Positions 43,619 to 54,000 are shown, counted from the stretch's first letter. The stretch: DNA of 64,000 nucleotides from Asterias amurensis (GCF_032118995.1 NC_092657.1:3655891-3719890), one strand, 5' to 3'. Notes: generated by a model not told the origin, from the letters alone. A program made the numbers and translations.

Positions 43619-44586
43619 TTTGTGTGGATTTTTAAAAACTAAAATAGAGTAGGAGTTGAAGATCAATTTGGGAACTGTTTTCTTGTACTTGTGGGTATTA
43701 GTAAAGTGAGTGTACCTTTATCACGGTACAGCCATCTTTAGTTTCTCCTATTGATATCAATGTTACCAAACCGAGGCTGGAATAACAAAATAGTGTGGTT
43801 CCTATTTGCAAAATGATTGGTGGTATTCATTATTGTTATTCGATACGAGGAACATGACCAAGATGGAGGCAGCATGATAAAGGTCTATAGAGAATGGATT
43901 GTGCTCCAGCGCTCTTTATACTAAACTTACTACAGCATCTAAATTTGTTTTATAATCTTCAGAATGCTGAGGAACTTATAGACGATGTGACCTCTTGCGT
44001 CACACGAAAACCATAACATGATTCGCGCGCATACCGCCGGGCAAAACCTTTGTGTTTTGGCAGCCAGCTAGAAAGTGTACGCAATCTTACTATGACTACG
44101 CAACCCAGTGCTCGGCGAAACATGACGTTTATATAGTTTTGTCAACAGAGGGCGGTTTGAATGTAAACATAGGTCACATCGTATATAGAGTAGGAGTATA
44201 ATTTAATTTTATTTGCCCTTCGGGACTTTTTTCTAATTAAGTATTGTGGGTGTTTAGTAGAGTCAGTAATATAGACTGGTTAGTGCTCCATCACTCATAG
44301 TCTTAAAAACATGCTACAGTAGGCCTATCTAAGTTGAAGTTGTTTTATCATCTTCACAGTGTATAAGACTGCAAAACTACTGCCCATTTTTCGGCAAAAG
44401 TGTCAGGAAAAGGGTTTGTGGTTTGTGCTCCAGCAATTACTTACTAAACAATTTCTTATGATTTCTTCATAATGTAGAAAACTTCGCCGGAAGACAAAGA
44501 ATGACACCAACGAGAAAGGGTCAAAGGTCAACAAATCCGGTGACCCGTCAACCACGGAGGTCAATATGGATGACTTCTGGATGTAA
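41505..44586 (+). CDS. TM-A: small cysteine-rich single-pass membrane protein, three exons
   Basis: Exons are 41505-41694, 42682-42867 and 44478-44586 (stop TAA 44584-44586), with GT-AG sites (TTTTACAG|TT, AG|GTGAGA, TTTTGCAG|C, AA|GTGAGT, ATGTAG|A). It enters in phase 1; the internal junctions are both phase 2. Exon 1 here encodes an ectodomain of about 62 residues with six cysteines (TTCPID, YDCPD, NSCC, HTCC). The next exon gives a membrane segment (GTIGGVTAGIMLLVFV), then KTYCQDDTFKC and DALCFCGCC. The last exon gives a basic stop-transfer region (KLRRKTK), a Ser/Thr-rich acidic tail and the end DDFWM. With the candidate exon at 27352 the precursor would be 187 aa. It is a paralogue of TM-B. 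A type I topology is inferred; partner and function are unknown. Confidence 0.72.
41823..41970. mobile_element. Hairpin element, GGCAGCAGAC family, copy 2
   Basis: This copy lies in the first observed TM-A intron. AGGAGACTTTGGAACGCTTT pairs with AAGCGTCCCAAAAGTCTTTT, and CAGACCTACCAGGTAAATGT pairs with TTTACCTGGTAAGTCTG. Confidence 0.75.
42184..42572. mobile_element. MITE-like element, main family
   Basis: This full copy sits in the TM-A intron, about 110 bp before the transmembrane exon, from CTTTAAAGGCAGTGGACACT to AATAGTGCCCAGTGTCTTTAA. Confidence 0.85.
42960..43120. repeat. Dispersed repeat shared with 40660-40800 and 41010-41060
   Basis: AAAAGAGGGCGCTAT occurs at about 40740, 41020 and 43055, each time followed by an AGAAG and TTTGTA context. 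The upstream CAGGGAAATCTGCC block resembles CGGGGAAATCTCCC at 40680. Confidence 0.5.
43553..43618. repeat. (GTT)n microsatellite
   Basis: GTT repeats with a few CTG interruptions. Poly-Leu and poly-Asn reading frames across it are artefacts. Confidence 0.9.
43970..44200. repeat. Dispersed repeat pair member (ATACCGCCGGGCAAAACC)
   Basis: It is about 85-90 percent similar by eye to 57065-57290: ACTTATAGACG start, CATACCGCCGGGCAAAACCT, GTTTTGGCAGCCAGCTAGAA, CGGCGAAACATGACGT, AGAGGGCGGTTTGAATGTAA. It lies in the last TM-A intron. No inverted ends are clear beyond CCGCCGGGCAAAA against a partial TTTGCCCGGCG in the second copy. Confidence 0.75.
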
Positions 44587-44802
44587 AGGTCATCTTGAAA
44601 GGTCATTTTTTGGAAAGTGTTTTTTAAATAATTTTTAAACACATAAGTATTTATTTCATTTTATTAAAATGTTGATCAAATAATCAGAAATAATATGTAC
44701 ACTCATGTCATTTAAAATGTGAAACAAATAATGTACATTATATAAATCTACCTTTGAATTAGCCGCAAGAGGGCACTGTTTAAAAAATTCAAGAATGGAG
44801 TC

Positions 44803-44808
44803 AATAAA
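44803..44808 (+). terminator. Poly(A) signal of TM-A
   Basis: AATAAA lies 217 nt after the TM-A stop, followed within 30 nt by the T/G-rich TTTTTGTGATTTTTTT. It is the first such signal downstream. Confidence 0.5.
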
Positions 44809-44809
44809 C

Positions 44810-45150
44810 AGATTAATTACCGGATTTTTGTGATTTTTTTAAAGCAAATAAACACTTTCATCAACTGGTTTTATAACAGATTGTCAGATTTTTTCCAAAT
44901 TCTTACTTTGTTTAATAAGAGGTTTTACTTATATGTGACGTTCAACCAATCAGTCATAGCTCTAAACTTCTTATAGCTGCCTTTTTTTATTAAAAGTTGT
45001 TAAAATGTAGACTGACTTAGTTTTGTTTTGAAACGAGGTACAAATTTGTGCCAAATTGTTAATTTTGTAGAGTGAAAAGTTTATCAATAACCAATTGAAT
45101 ATATATATTTTAAAAAACAATTATGAATTTACAAATCTTAAAACACGTGT
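44810..45150. other. Gene-less AT-rich stretch
   Basis: No exon, RNA gene or repeat boundary was supported. Confidence 0.35.
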
Positions 45151-45490
45151 TTAAAGCCATTGGACACTTTCGGTAAACAGTATTGTCCAAAGCCCCACAC
45201 TTCGTGTATCACAACTTATATATAAAACAACAAACCTGTGAAAATTTAGGCTCATTGGTCATCGGAGCCGGGAGAAAATAACGGGAAAACCCACCCTTGT
45301 TTCTGCACATAAATCCGTAATTCTCGCTATCGAGAATTGATATTGTTTTAATGTTTTCTCAAAAAGTAAAGCATTTCATGGAACAGTATTTCAAGAGAAG
45401 TCTTTCACCATTACCTTCAATCTGTAAACCCTGAAAGTTATTTGTAAAAATGTGAACTTTTTTTTTTCTGTACCGAAAGTGTATAATGGC
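45150..45490. mobile_element. Main-family-like MITE, strongly diverged
   Basis: TTTAAAGCCATTGGACACTT, CAACAAACCTGTGAAAATTT and a hairpin core ATTCTCGCTATCGAGAAT are recognisable. The right end is eroded (ending near GTACCGAAAGTGTATAATGG). Confidence 0.5.
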
Positions 45491-45657
45491 TTTCATTGTT
45501 TTTGATCAGCGTAGTGCTGATTTATAGGCACTATCAAGGAAGATACAATAAAAGTCACACGTGAAAGTTTCAGCTGTATACAATATACCTGTTGTGAAAA
45601 CAGCGAAAAACTGTCTGGTACTTTGTGGTTTCTATACACGTGTAGCGAGGTGACGGT

Positions 45658-45950
45658 TGTGCGGCACCTCAAGGTAGCCCGAGCCCTAAATGTAGCCTGA
45701 CCTAAATGTGGCTACATTAAAGTCCGGGCGACATTTAGGTACAGGTTTGGGGCTACATTTAGGATCAAGTTCGGGTGGCGACCATTTGTCAACCACTGGT
45801 CAATGTTCCATGGTTACCTATGCATTCAATACATCCTGGGTACCAGGCAAAATCAACCAATGGTCGACTATAGTCGACTATAGTGCCTCACTCGAACTTG
45901 CTCTAGGTCAGGCTACATTTAGGGCTCGGGCTACATTTATGTGCCGCACA
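45658..45950. mobile_element. TIR element with TGTGCGGCAC ends
   Basis: The 44-bp arms pair TGTGCGGCACCTCAAGGTAG through GAGCCCTAAATGTAGCCTGA with TCAGGCTACATTTAGGGCTC to GTGCCGCACA. The word CTACATTTAGG (either strand) recurs about six times inside. It is non-coding. Confidence 0.8.
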
Positions 45951-46380
45951 CGTTAATGGGTACAAACTGAACATCTAGCCGCAGCGTTCACAAAATTCAA
46001 ATTTGCCGTAATACACTTGAACTGACCCAATCAACTCCGGAAGAACATTTCGTTCACAGGATACTTACTTCCATATTAGATTATTATTCATAATTCTTTT
46101 TAACAAAGGAGGATTTCGGAGAAATTTTTTAAAAGAAATGTCGATGTCATTAGTACGACCTAGCATTTAAACGTAGATCTTTCGGAGTTAAAATGGAGCG
46201 CCCACAATAGTCTAGATCTTCAAAAAACACCTAACTAATTATTAAGCCTGGAACACGATTCCACTTAGTTACAGTCATTACATGTGTGTATAAGAATGGA
46301 AGACATTTTGGCAAAATGAATAAGTCCAAATCCAGATTCGATGTGCTGTGAGTCAAGTATTTACAAAATAAGTTTCAACA
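45951..46380. other. Gene-less stretch
   Basis: No exon or repeat boundary was supported. A half main-family MITE follows at about 46380-46535 (ACGTACTTTTC to CGTGTCCAGTGTTTTTAAAG). Confidence 0.35.
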
Positions 46381-46774
46381 ATTTTTCGATGACGTACTTT
46401 TCTACGAGATGACTTCCTCAGATTAAAATATTTCATTGAAAAATTACATCTTTTTCAAAAACTACGTTACAACCAAATAGGTTGTCATGCTATTTTAAAG
46501 TTTGAGTAATAACCAAACGTGTCCAGTGTTTTTAAAGAGTCTTAATGAAACAATTTAAGCCATCGAATGAAATGATTTTCATGAATGAAGTTGACGACCA
46601 AAAACAATCGTTTACTTAACCCAAACTATTGCATATTTTTTTCAATAAAGTAAAAGGCTGATCCCTTTTCATTCGTACAGAAACCAAAGGAGCGCAACAT
46701 TCATAGCTAAAGCACATCTAACTACTGCTTTTTAGAGAATAAAAAATGTACACGTGTAAAAATGCGTCCGAAAA

Positions 46775-46840
46775 CTAGACCAGTAGAGCAAAGATGGCGT
46801 CTTCAAGCAAGATAGTTCAGGCTGCGCCAAATTCATAAAG
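46775..46840 (-). pseudogene. Partial duplicate of the Ly6-1 last exon
   Basis: TGCGTCCGAAAACTAGACCA, then GCAAAGATGGCG, parallels 47062-47121 (TGCGTCCAGAAACTAGACCA, GCAAAGATGGCGGCCGCAGC), which spans the GPI-tail codons and stop of Ly6-1. It is a decayed fragment about 290 bp downstream of that exon. Confidence 0.65.
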
Positions 46841-46920
46841 CCGCTATGCTGCTTGGCATTTTCGTTTATGCTGAGCAAAAGATGATAGGGCACCAGTGCG
46901 TCACAACAATGTAAACTTAT

Positions 46921-46926
46921 TTTATT
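46921..46926 (-). terminator. Poly(A) signal of Ly6-1
   Basis: AATAAA on the minus strand lies about 150 nt after the Ly6-1 stop, in the context CCAAAATAAAATAAG. Confidence 0.4.
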
Positions 46927-47074
46927 TTGGCTGGTAACTATTGATGTTCAGCAATTCTTTTCTGTGTTTAGGTAGTTTTTTGTTGTGTTTACGGGCTTTA
47001 TGAACTGCGCCCTTGGTGTGACCGCCTTGTTTTACTCCATTTATCACTACACAGTCTGGAACTGCGTCCAGAAA

Positions 47075-48900
47075 CTAGACCAGCAGAGCAAAGATGGCGG
47101 CCGCAGCGAAGACAGCCAAGCTAGTAGTCGCCTTGCTTGCGCCGTTGCACAACTCCGTGAATTCACAGCAGTATTTCTGAACTCCCCCTACCGTGCCGTC
47201 TTTGCAGTCGTTCCCGGCGCAGCCTCTGGTTGTGACGCGTTTCTTTGTCAGCTCATCCGTGCCGATCTCTTTCTGTAGAAAGTACATTATTCATTTATTT
47301 ATTTTATTTTAAATCTGTAGACTTAAACACAATGATACAAGTTGGTCAGGAGCTGTCAAGGTTAATACAAATGAGTGTAACAACTGTCACATTGAGATGT
47401 GTAAAACCAGACCCCAATGATAAAAATATAACAATACAATATTTAAAAAAAGGAGACTGCACTCCGAAAACTTAGGATTCGAACTGCCTCCAGCTGCCAG
47501 ACATTCTCGGTGGTATTGTTGATATGACACTGCTCTGAGTTCAGATCCCACCCGAGTAATATGCAAGTAATTTTGGTTTTCACAGAACTCAGGAAGGTAG
47601 CTAAACACACATCAGTGTTTATAGACCTTTTCGCAAATACTGGGGCGCGCGCGTAAAGCTTGGAATTAGATGCATTGTGGTCTAGCTGGTAGCAAAATTT
47701 GATTCATATCTATCCCACAATGCACCTCATTCAACAGTCTGCGCTTGCGCATTGGTATTTGCGATAAGGTCTATGGGTAAAACCAAAAAGAATAATGTTT
47801 ATACGCTTAAAGGAACACGTTGCCTTGGATCGGACGAGTTGGTCTATAAAAATGCGTTTGTAACCGTTTGTTATAAAATGCATATGGTTAGAAAGATGTT
47901 TTTAAAGTAGAATACAATGATCCACACAAGTTTGCCTCGAAGTTGCGTGGTTTTCCTTTTACATCGCCGAGGCAACGTGTTCCTTTAAAAAGAAACCTCA
48001 CTAGGGGTCGGGAGCCATCAGGCTACACTTACCACGCAGAATCTTGGGCATTCTGTCTTTCCAACTCGTGGGTCTTCACCCCAAAACGTCGTGCTACCAC
48101 AGGATGAGCCATCGAATCCCGTACAGGAGTAGCAGAACTTAGCCTGACAGTAACCTAAAGTAATTTAAATTAAAAACGATTCAGCTTAAATGCAGTGGAC
48201 ACGTTTGGTTTTTACTAAAGTGTATCAGATCTTAGCCTGGCAGAACTTAACCCGGTCGTAACCTATAACTTTTAAATTCAAATCAATTCAATTTAAATGC
48301 ACTGGGGGATTTCACAAAGGGTTGATTCTAGTCTTATCTCGAGTTAGGACTAGCCGTACGGTTTTAACATGTTCTAGGACTAGTCCTAAGTTGGGACTAT
48401 ACATTCCTAACTCTCTGTAAAATCGCCCCTTGGACACGTAAGGTAATATACATTAGGCAAGTATAAAAACTTACAGGTAACAAGCAATATAGAACTATCG
48501 ATATAGTATAAAAACAATTTGAGAATACCCTCGCTGCGTAGCTTTCTATAAACAAAGAGGTTGTTTCTCACTACAATAATTTGAATCTGAGAAAGACTTC
48601 TGGTCTGAAGCCTTTCTCTAGCTAGCATCTGGGTGTTTTTCTTTCACTATATTCTTGTACTTCGACGACCAATTGAGCCGAAATTTTCACAGAGTGTTGT
48701 TGTTTTATGAAATATGGTTAGATCGCCAGGAGATAAACAATTTTCGTTGACAATTTAACAAAGATAGCAGTGCCTTTGGTGACTATATCACATATAATTA
48801 TCTTTTTTTTCGTTAAAATTATAAACAAGAAAACAGTTTATTATTTGAATGACTTACCCACACATATCAACAAGAAAACAAGAATGCATAAATTCTTCAT
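47075..48900 (-). CDS. Ly6-1: Ly6/uPAR three-finger domain, GPI-anchored surface protein (complete)
   Basis: Exons 48900-48858, 48154-48033 and 47272-47075 join in phases 1 and 0 with GT-AG sites (GTGG|GTAAGT, CTTTAG|GT, CGTG|GTAAGT, CTACAG|AA). The 120-residue precursor has a signal peptide (MKNLCILVFLLICVG), then a single three-finger domain with ten cysteines after the likely cleavage (FCYSC, SSCGS, ECPRFC, GCAGNDC) and the hallmark YCCEFTELCN. It ends in a hydrophobic tail (TTSLAVFAAAAIFALLV) typical of a GPI-attachment signal. Ly6 proteins act as surface ligands, receptors or channel modulators; no specific role can be assigned. Introns carry a SINE and three inverted-repeat elements. 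Confidence 0.88.
47478..47600 (+). mobile_element. SINE-2 fragment, tRNA-like head
   Basis: ATTCTCGGTGGTATTGTTGA and GTTCAGATCCCACCCGAGTA match the head of the SINE at 56400. The B box is altered to AGTTCAGATCC, and the A box region is poor. It lies in Ly6-1 intron 2. Confidence 0.55.
47620..47774. mobile_element. TIR element with ATAGACCTT ends, copy 2
   Basis: ATAGACCTTTTCGCAAATAC pairs with GTATTTGCGATAAGGTCTAT. It lies in Ly6-1 intron 2. Confidence 0.7.
47807..47988. mobile_element. TIR element with TTAAAGGAACACGTTGCC ends
   Basis: TTAAAGGAACACGTTGCCTT pairs with GAGGCAACGTGTTCCTTTAA. It lies in Ly6-1 intron 2. Confidence 0.75.
48180..48770. mobile_element. Main-family MITE pieces flanking a CCTAACTTAGGA hairpin
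   Basis: A short left end (48180-48225, AAATGCAGTGGACACGTTTG) precedes the hairpin at about 48305-48430 (GATTTCACAAAGGGTTGATT against CCTAACTCTCTGTAAAATCG). MITE interior blocks resume at 48430-48770 (GACTTCTGGTCTGAAGCC core). All lie in Ly6-1 intron 1. Confidence 0.6.
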
Positions 48901-48953
48901 GTTGCTGCTTGGTGTCTCACTCCCGATGAATACCACTTCATAGCAAAAAAAAC

Positions 48954-48963
48954 AAGATGGCGG
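48954..48963. promoter_or_regulatory. YY1-like motif near the Ly6-1 start
   Basis: AAGATGGCGG lies 54 bp upstream of the Ly6-1 ATG. This word is the YY1 core found near many animal start sites. Its position fits a TSS-proximal element, but it is not proof. Confidence 0.3.
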
Positions 48964-49019
48964 AACAAAGCTGAACTTTGACCGCTTCAACGCTGTAACA
49001 ACCACAGCCAGTAACCAGT

Positions 49020-50387
49020 TAGTTAATGGTTAACTTTTAATTTGCTTATTATCGCCCGCCCTTTTGTGTTTGTGTGTGACGAGGATGTCGTCTGCTGAAT
49101 GGAATTTAAAAGCAAACAAAGACAACAAACTGTACAGGCCTACGTTCTCAACGTTGGCTAAATTTCAGCCTGCTTGTTTTAAATCATAACCCTGGACATG
49201 TAATTAATAAAACATTGTACGGTTGAAGATTAAGGGACCGGTTTGCTTTCAGAGCTATGATTGGAATGCCTTACAATTTGAAAATTTGCGAATTGTTTGC
49301 GAACACACCCTAAATCAAGGGACCTCCTGCAAACTTCACCTTTTTAAAGTTGAAAGGTTTACGTATTGGGAAGCATCTTTAACATTCCCTCCACACAAAT
49401 CAAGAACAACAGTTTTATAATCTTCTTAAAACAACAACAACAACAACAACAATATCAACTTCGATATCAACAAAGAATATTAATTGATTTTACCCTTACT
49501 CATTACTTTTTAGCGTTCTGTGAAGAAACAATATCACAGGCATAATATTGCTGGTGGGATTTGAGCCCACGACCGTTGCCAATCTTTAGCAGATGTTTTA
49601 GTTTATATTATTGACAATAAACAAACAAACACCACACAATTTCAATTTTTTGTAAACCTGGTATCAAAGTTTAATTACATTTGAAGGCGAAATAACAAAC
49701 TCGTGTCAGAAATTGGGTAACATTCCCCTATCACGCAAGCAGAAGCTGTTAACCACTGACAGCGCTCCTCCCGTGCCCCCCCCCCCCCTCCCCTCACCCC
49801 TACATTTGAAACCTTCTCTTTTGAGTTTAATAATCAACAGAGTATTATTACAACTATTTTTTTCCATTTATACGCGGAGTCAAGGTAACACACAAGTCAC
49901 TTCGTCTTGAATTAATGTTTTTTTAAACACGTTCAAGGGAACACGTTCAAAGAAATAAAATCTATAAAGCTAACTTTATTTTCACCGGCCTGGTGAAATT
50001 GATATACATAGTTCGATGCTAATGGTCTATGCTAAATGCAGCAAAATTTCTACAAGCTGTATCATTAGTCATAAATATTTACATAAAACGCAGTATGTTG
50101 AAGATAATTATTTTGCAAGCTAAAAATGGATCGGAATAAAACGTACTGCATTGTGGAAGGCAAACTGAAGAGTGCGGACAACTAAATAAGTTGTCTAAAG
50201 GCGAGAGAAGTAGAGAAACACTTGTCAAGTGAAACTCTATAAAGAAAAGCAAACTAAAGCAAACACTGTTTTAAAAAAAAACTCATAATATTTTTACGTG
50301 ATTAACCTATATATAGACGCATGGAAGGCCCCCTTTGTATACCCCCAAGTAATGATCACGTGTTACCCTTAAATTATACGGCATTGT
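49020..50387. other. Gene-less intergenic stretch
   Basis: No exon was supported. It contains an AAC microsatellite (49430-49452), a minus-strand SINE-2 head (about 49541-49582: GGTGGGATTTGAGCCCACGA) and a C-rich run (49779-49792). Confidence 0.4.
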
Positions 50388-50525
50388 GGGACTTTTGAGA
50401 AGCTAGGTGTGGCAGCAAACTTACAAGTTAATCCATTGTTATTGATTATGTGCTCAGTAGAACAACGAAAACAATGGAAATTATGTGGTTAGTCTGCTGC
50501 CACCTAGCGTTCCAAAATCTCCAAT
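50388..50525. mobile_element. Hairpin element, GGCAGCAGAC family, copy 3
   Basis: GGGACTTTTGAGAAGCTAGG with GGCAGCAAACTTACAAGTTA pairs with GGTTAGTCTGCTGCCACCTA and GCGTTCCAAAATCTCC. It is more diverged than copies 1 and 2. Confidence 0.65.
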
Positions 50526-50694
50526 GAATTGATCCACCCTAGGTAAACGGTAAGCCCAAAGAGTTGTAACTCTTTGCTATAAGCCACGTGTACTATTATT
50601 ATTTTGCTCATCACTATTTAATGTTTACTCTTACTGTTTGTACGAAATTTATGTTAATATAGTTCAGAAATAATATTTTCAAGTTCTGATTTCA

Positions 50695-52192
50695 TCACTG
50701 GCGGCAAAGTTTAGACGCCACCCAACACAGGAGAACAACTGGAAGACTAAAGGTCACGGCGCGTGCGCTGTTGCACATGTTTTTGTTGCAGCATCTGACG
50801 CAATCCTGGTGTTCGGGGTTACCAAAGCAACCAGGGACGCAGTCGGTTTCCCTCTCGTAGCAGCCGCGATAGACCAGCGTCTCACCGTAGACCGTGTGCC
50901 TTAGGCGACGATCCTGGGGAATAGGGAAACATTTTGAGAGTGAGCAAAAAAATAATAGTTACCGTCAACAGATTTGGGATATAGTCTAAGATACGGGCAG
51001 GCTTTTAAGAGAAATGGACAGAGCCGTGTATTGAGTAGACTTTTAGTCAAGGCCCAGTCTGGCTTTGACAGCTTCGTAGAGTTGCGATCCCAAGCGACTT
51101 GAAGGGGAGACCACTCTCGCGAGTCGGGTGGGGATGAAGCCACGAGGGTGCGTGATCTCCCATTCCAGTCGCTTGAGAAGGGGGCTCTATGAAGCTGCCC
51201 AAGTCAAGAAGCCCTTGTCAAAAGGATGTATTAAGAGAGTTGCGACATGCATGTAGGGACCAGATTTCTTTGGTCACACGATTGATGGACACACATCGGT
51301 CCAAACTAAGCACAATCCAATGTGTAGTAGTCTGGCATTCTGTATGCCCAGCAACTCATGCATTATTATTCTTGGATTACAAATTACTTCAAATCACAAG
51401 TTGTCGCAACTCTTTCAAAAATGTACGGCTCTGGAAATGAGTATAAAACTTACATAGCAAATTCCTTTGCACTTCACGAGGTAGACACCTTCGCTCTCTG
51501 ACGTCACTGACATGACTTTGGACGGATCCGATGGGTCTCTGGGTTCACAGTAAGGGTTGGCGGCACAGTGGTAGCAGTATAGATCATGCTGAGGTTCGAC
51601 CCCCTCAACTGTATACATTCAAATAAAGAGAATACATGAAAAGAATGTTAGTGGACAACCTCGTTCTCATCGGTGCACGATCTCGACGCACCATTTTGTT
51701 TTCTTTCCCGGGATGCAACGGTTGCTTGATCGCGGATGATAGCGGGTGATACGGCGCACTGCCAATGGTATACGATAATACGAGGCTGGTTATAGTGGAA
51801 TTTGAAACTGTGCACGATGTATATTTTGAGTGTAGAACCCTTGAAGTTATTTCTCATGGTAGCATCGGGTCGAGAAGAAGTTTCAACTTTTTACAATCAA
51901 ATAAAGGACGATATTTGTATGTTGGTCTTTAAAACTTTCTTATCACTGCAGTGCTATTGGTTTTGTGTTTATGTTTTCAGACCAAAGTTCATACTGTGAA
52001 GCGCTCAGCGACTGGTTTGATGTTTTTTGAATGAATAAACACTACTTCTATTATTGGAGGCAGTGGTGAGGTTCAAGGCCCCTCAACTGTTTACATTTAA
52101 ATCCAAAATTGTTGTTCTTTTACTTCAGCATGACTAGGCTACTTACCGACGACTGAAAACAATAAAATAACGGCAGCAATCCAGCGCAACAT
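50695..52192 (-). CDS. Ly6-2: Ly6/uPAR three-finger domain, GPI-anchored surface protein (complete)
   Basis: Exons 52192-52147, 51608-51454 and 50913-50695 (stop TGA 50697-50695) join in phases 1 and 0, the same phases as Ly6-1, with GT-AG sites (GTCG|GTAAGT, TATACAG|TT, CTAT|GTAAGT, CCCCAG|GA). The 139-residue precursor has a signal peptide (MLRWIAAVILLFSVV), a domain with twelve cysteines (LYCYHCAANPYC, KCKGIC, RGCYERETDC, GCF, DCVRCCNKNMCN) and a hydrophobic C-terminal tail (VTFSLPVVLLCWVASKLC) consistent with GPI attachment. The shared exon architecture supports common descent with Ly6-1, but sequence identity is low. The last exon has no internal Met-start frame and would be missed by simple ORF scans. 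Confidence 0.88.
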
Positions 52193-52359
52193 GGCTGCCT
52201 CTTTAGTATAACCTGCCGGGGGAAAAAAAAACAAATATGTTTTTTGTATGTAAGCTTATAATATCAAATCAATGTGTCCCTACTCTTATATCCCTTCAAT
52301 TTGTTTTCCTTTAATAGTGCTAGCCAAGCAACAACAACAAGACTTAAATATCATAGATT

Positions 52360-52675
52360 AAAGGGGTGTACTCCCGACCAATCATTGACCATTAACTAAT
52401 TGGTACAGAGCACTGGGGAGCCATTGACTATAAAACATACGAAACCATTTGAAGTAATGTACTTATAGAGAAAGAGTTAATTTTCACCTCAAAGTTTGAA
52501 GGCATGAAACCTAAAACTTAAGGGGTTTTTCTTCTTTGTTTCCTTGCAACTTCGATTTAAAATTGAGCCCAAATATTGCACATGTTAGTTTTTTATGCAT
52601 AGCCTATGTTGGAACAGGTCAAGTGAGGATACTGGCCTTAGAAAATATTACAAAAAGTAGGTGCCTTTAAACCTG
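52360..52675. mobile_element. Main-family MITE, strongly diverged
   Basis: GAGCACTGGGGAGCC, ATAAAACATACGAAACC and GTAGGTGCCTTTAAACC are remnants of family blocks. It lies between the Ly6-2 start exon and its leader exon. Confidence 0.45.
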
Positions 52676-53757
52676 GAGGGGGACATTGTTCATTTAGAAA
52701 CTATGGATCACATTAAAAAGCTCACTATTTTTTTAAATCAAGAGTCATCAATTGGACATTAAGGACAGCCCATACGATTAGGCTTCATTAGGCTACACTT
52801 AAACAGATCTTCTTACCAAGTAATAATTTTGACCAAATTAAATTTGAACACGATCCCTGAATAACCGCCAATGTTGACTAAGTTTTAGTGATACCAGTCT
52901 GCACTTGGCGCGAAGTCCGTAAGTCTATGCGCTTTGAATGTTTGCTTGTGTGATTCAACAACACAGTTAATGATTAACACTATCAAGAACTTAACGGCAT
53001 GGCACTTATCGCTGTTATTGTTTGCTTGTGTAATCAAACTGCACGACTTTACAAAAACAAATTATGTATGGTGACTATTTTTTATTCTGTGTGCTTTCTG
53101 AATCTATGACTTAAGCAAAGCATGGACATACCTTCGGTTTTTTGGAACCGTTCGGTTGTTTTAATTTTATATAAGTATATAATTATGGATAATACAACTA
53201 TAGCAGGTGAAGAATAATCCCTAAAATGAACACACAATCTGAGAAGCGTTATTACTGATATATTTATTTTATATTTATTTATATTTTGTGCGCTATGATC
53301 TTGCCTTATAAATGTATGTTATGTGCGCTGTGATCTTGCCTTCGGGTCAACGGGGTCAAAAGAATAAAATAGAGAACATTGATTCTATTTTATATTAATT
53401 TTCACTGTTGTCAAACTTGAGTTTCGGATTAACTTTTACTCATAAACAATTCACAAATCCATATATCAAATACACATAGTATTTCCACAATGATCATCTG
53501 TATACCTTTACATGTGCCGAAATCTGTGAACATTTATATTTTCACTTATGCTGTGCACAGCGACCTTTTTAAAAACAATCACACACAATCCTAATCATAT
53601 TTAAGGTTCGTCTACATGGTGTAAGTGTTTTATATACATCATCCATCTTTATTTTTAAAATAAGATATGAAATCGCCCGTTTTTTCAAAACTTATTCGTA
53701 TCTCAAAATGCATAAGACTATATATACAAACCTAAAAGTATAAATAAATCAACTTAC
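52676..53757. other. Leader intron of Ly6-2, AT-rich
   Basis: No exon was found. A short direct repeat around TGTGCGCT(A/G)TGATCTTGCCTT occurs twice at 53287-53342. Confidence 0.35.
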
Positions 53758-54000
53758 CAGTTCTCAAATAAAGTTTAAAAAAAAATAATAACAGAAAAAG
53801 CTTCACATTCTCCTGGACAAAATACTTGAAGAACTTCAATTTCCGAGTTGAATTGGTGGCTAGAAATTGTAATGGCGGCCAACAGACGCGGTGTGTACTC
53901 AAGCCGCTCAAAGTCCAATCTGATAAGATTTGGTCGACAGAGGGGGGTATAGGCCAAGAGCAGGACCGTGGAGTGACGGCGGAAGGCACTAAATACTAAA
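53758..54000 (-). other. Probable 5' leader exon of Ly6-2
   Basis: A strong donor AACTG|GTAAGTTG at 53758 (minus strand) faces an acceptor CCCCCGGCAG|GTTATAC at 52212, just upstream of the Ly6-2 ATG. The leader contains scattered start codons that do not continue into Ly6-2. The upstream end (TSS) is not determined. Confidence 0.5.

Noticed and set aside
43469..43666. Poly-Leu or poly-Asn protein
   Set aside because: It is translation of the GTT microsatellite.
45708..45956. 82-codon frame, plus strand
   Set aside because: It lies wholly within the TGTGCGGCAC TIR element and has no domain.
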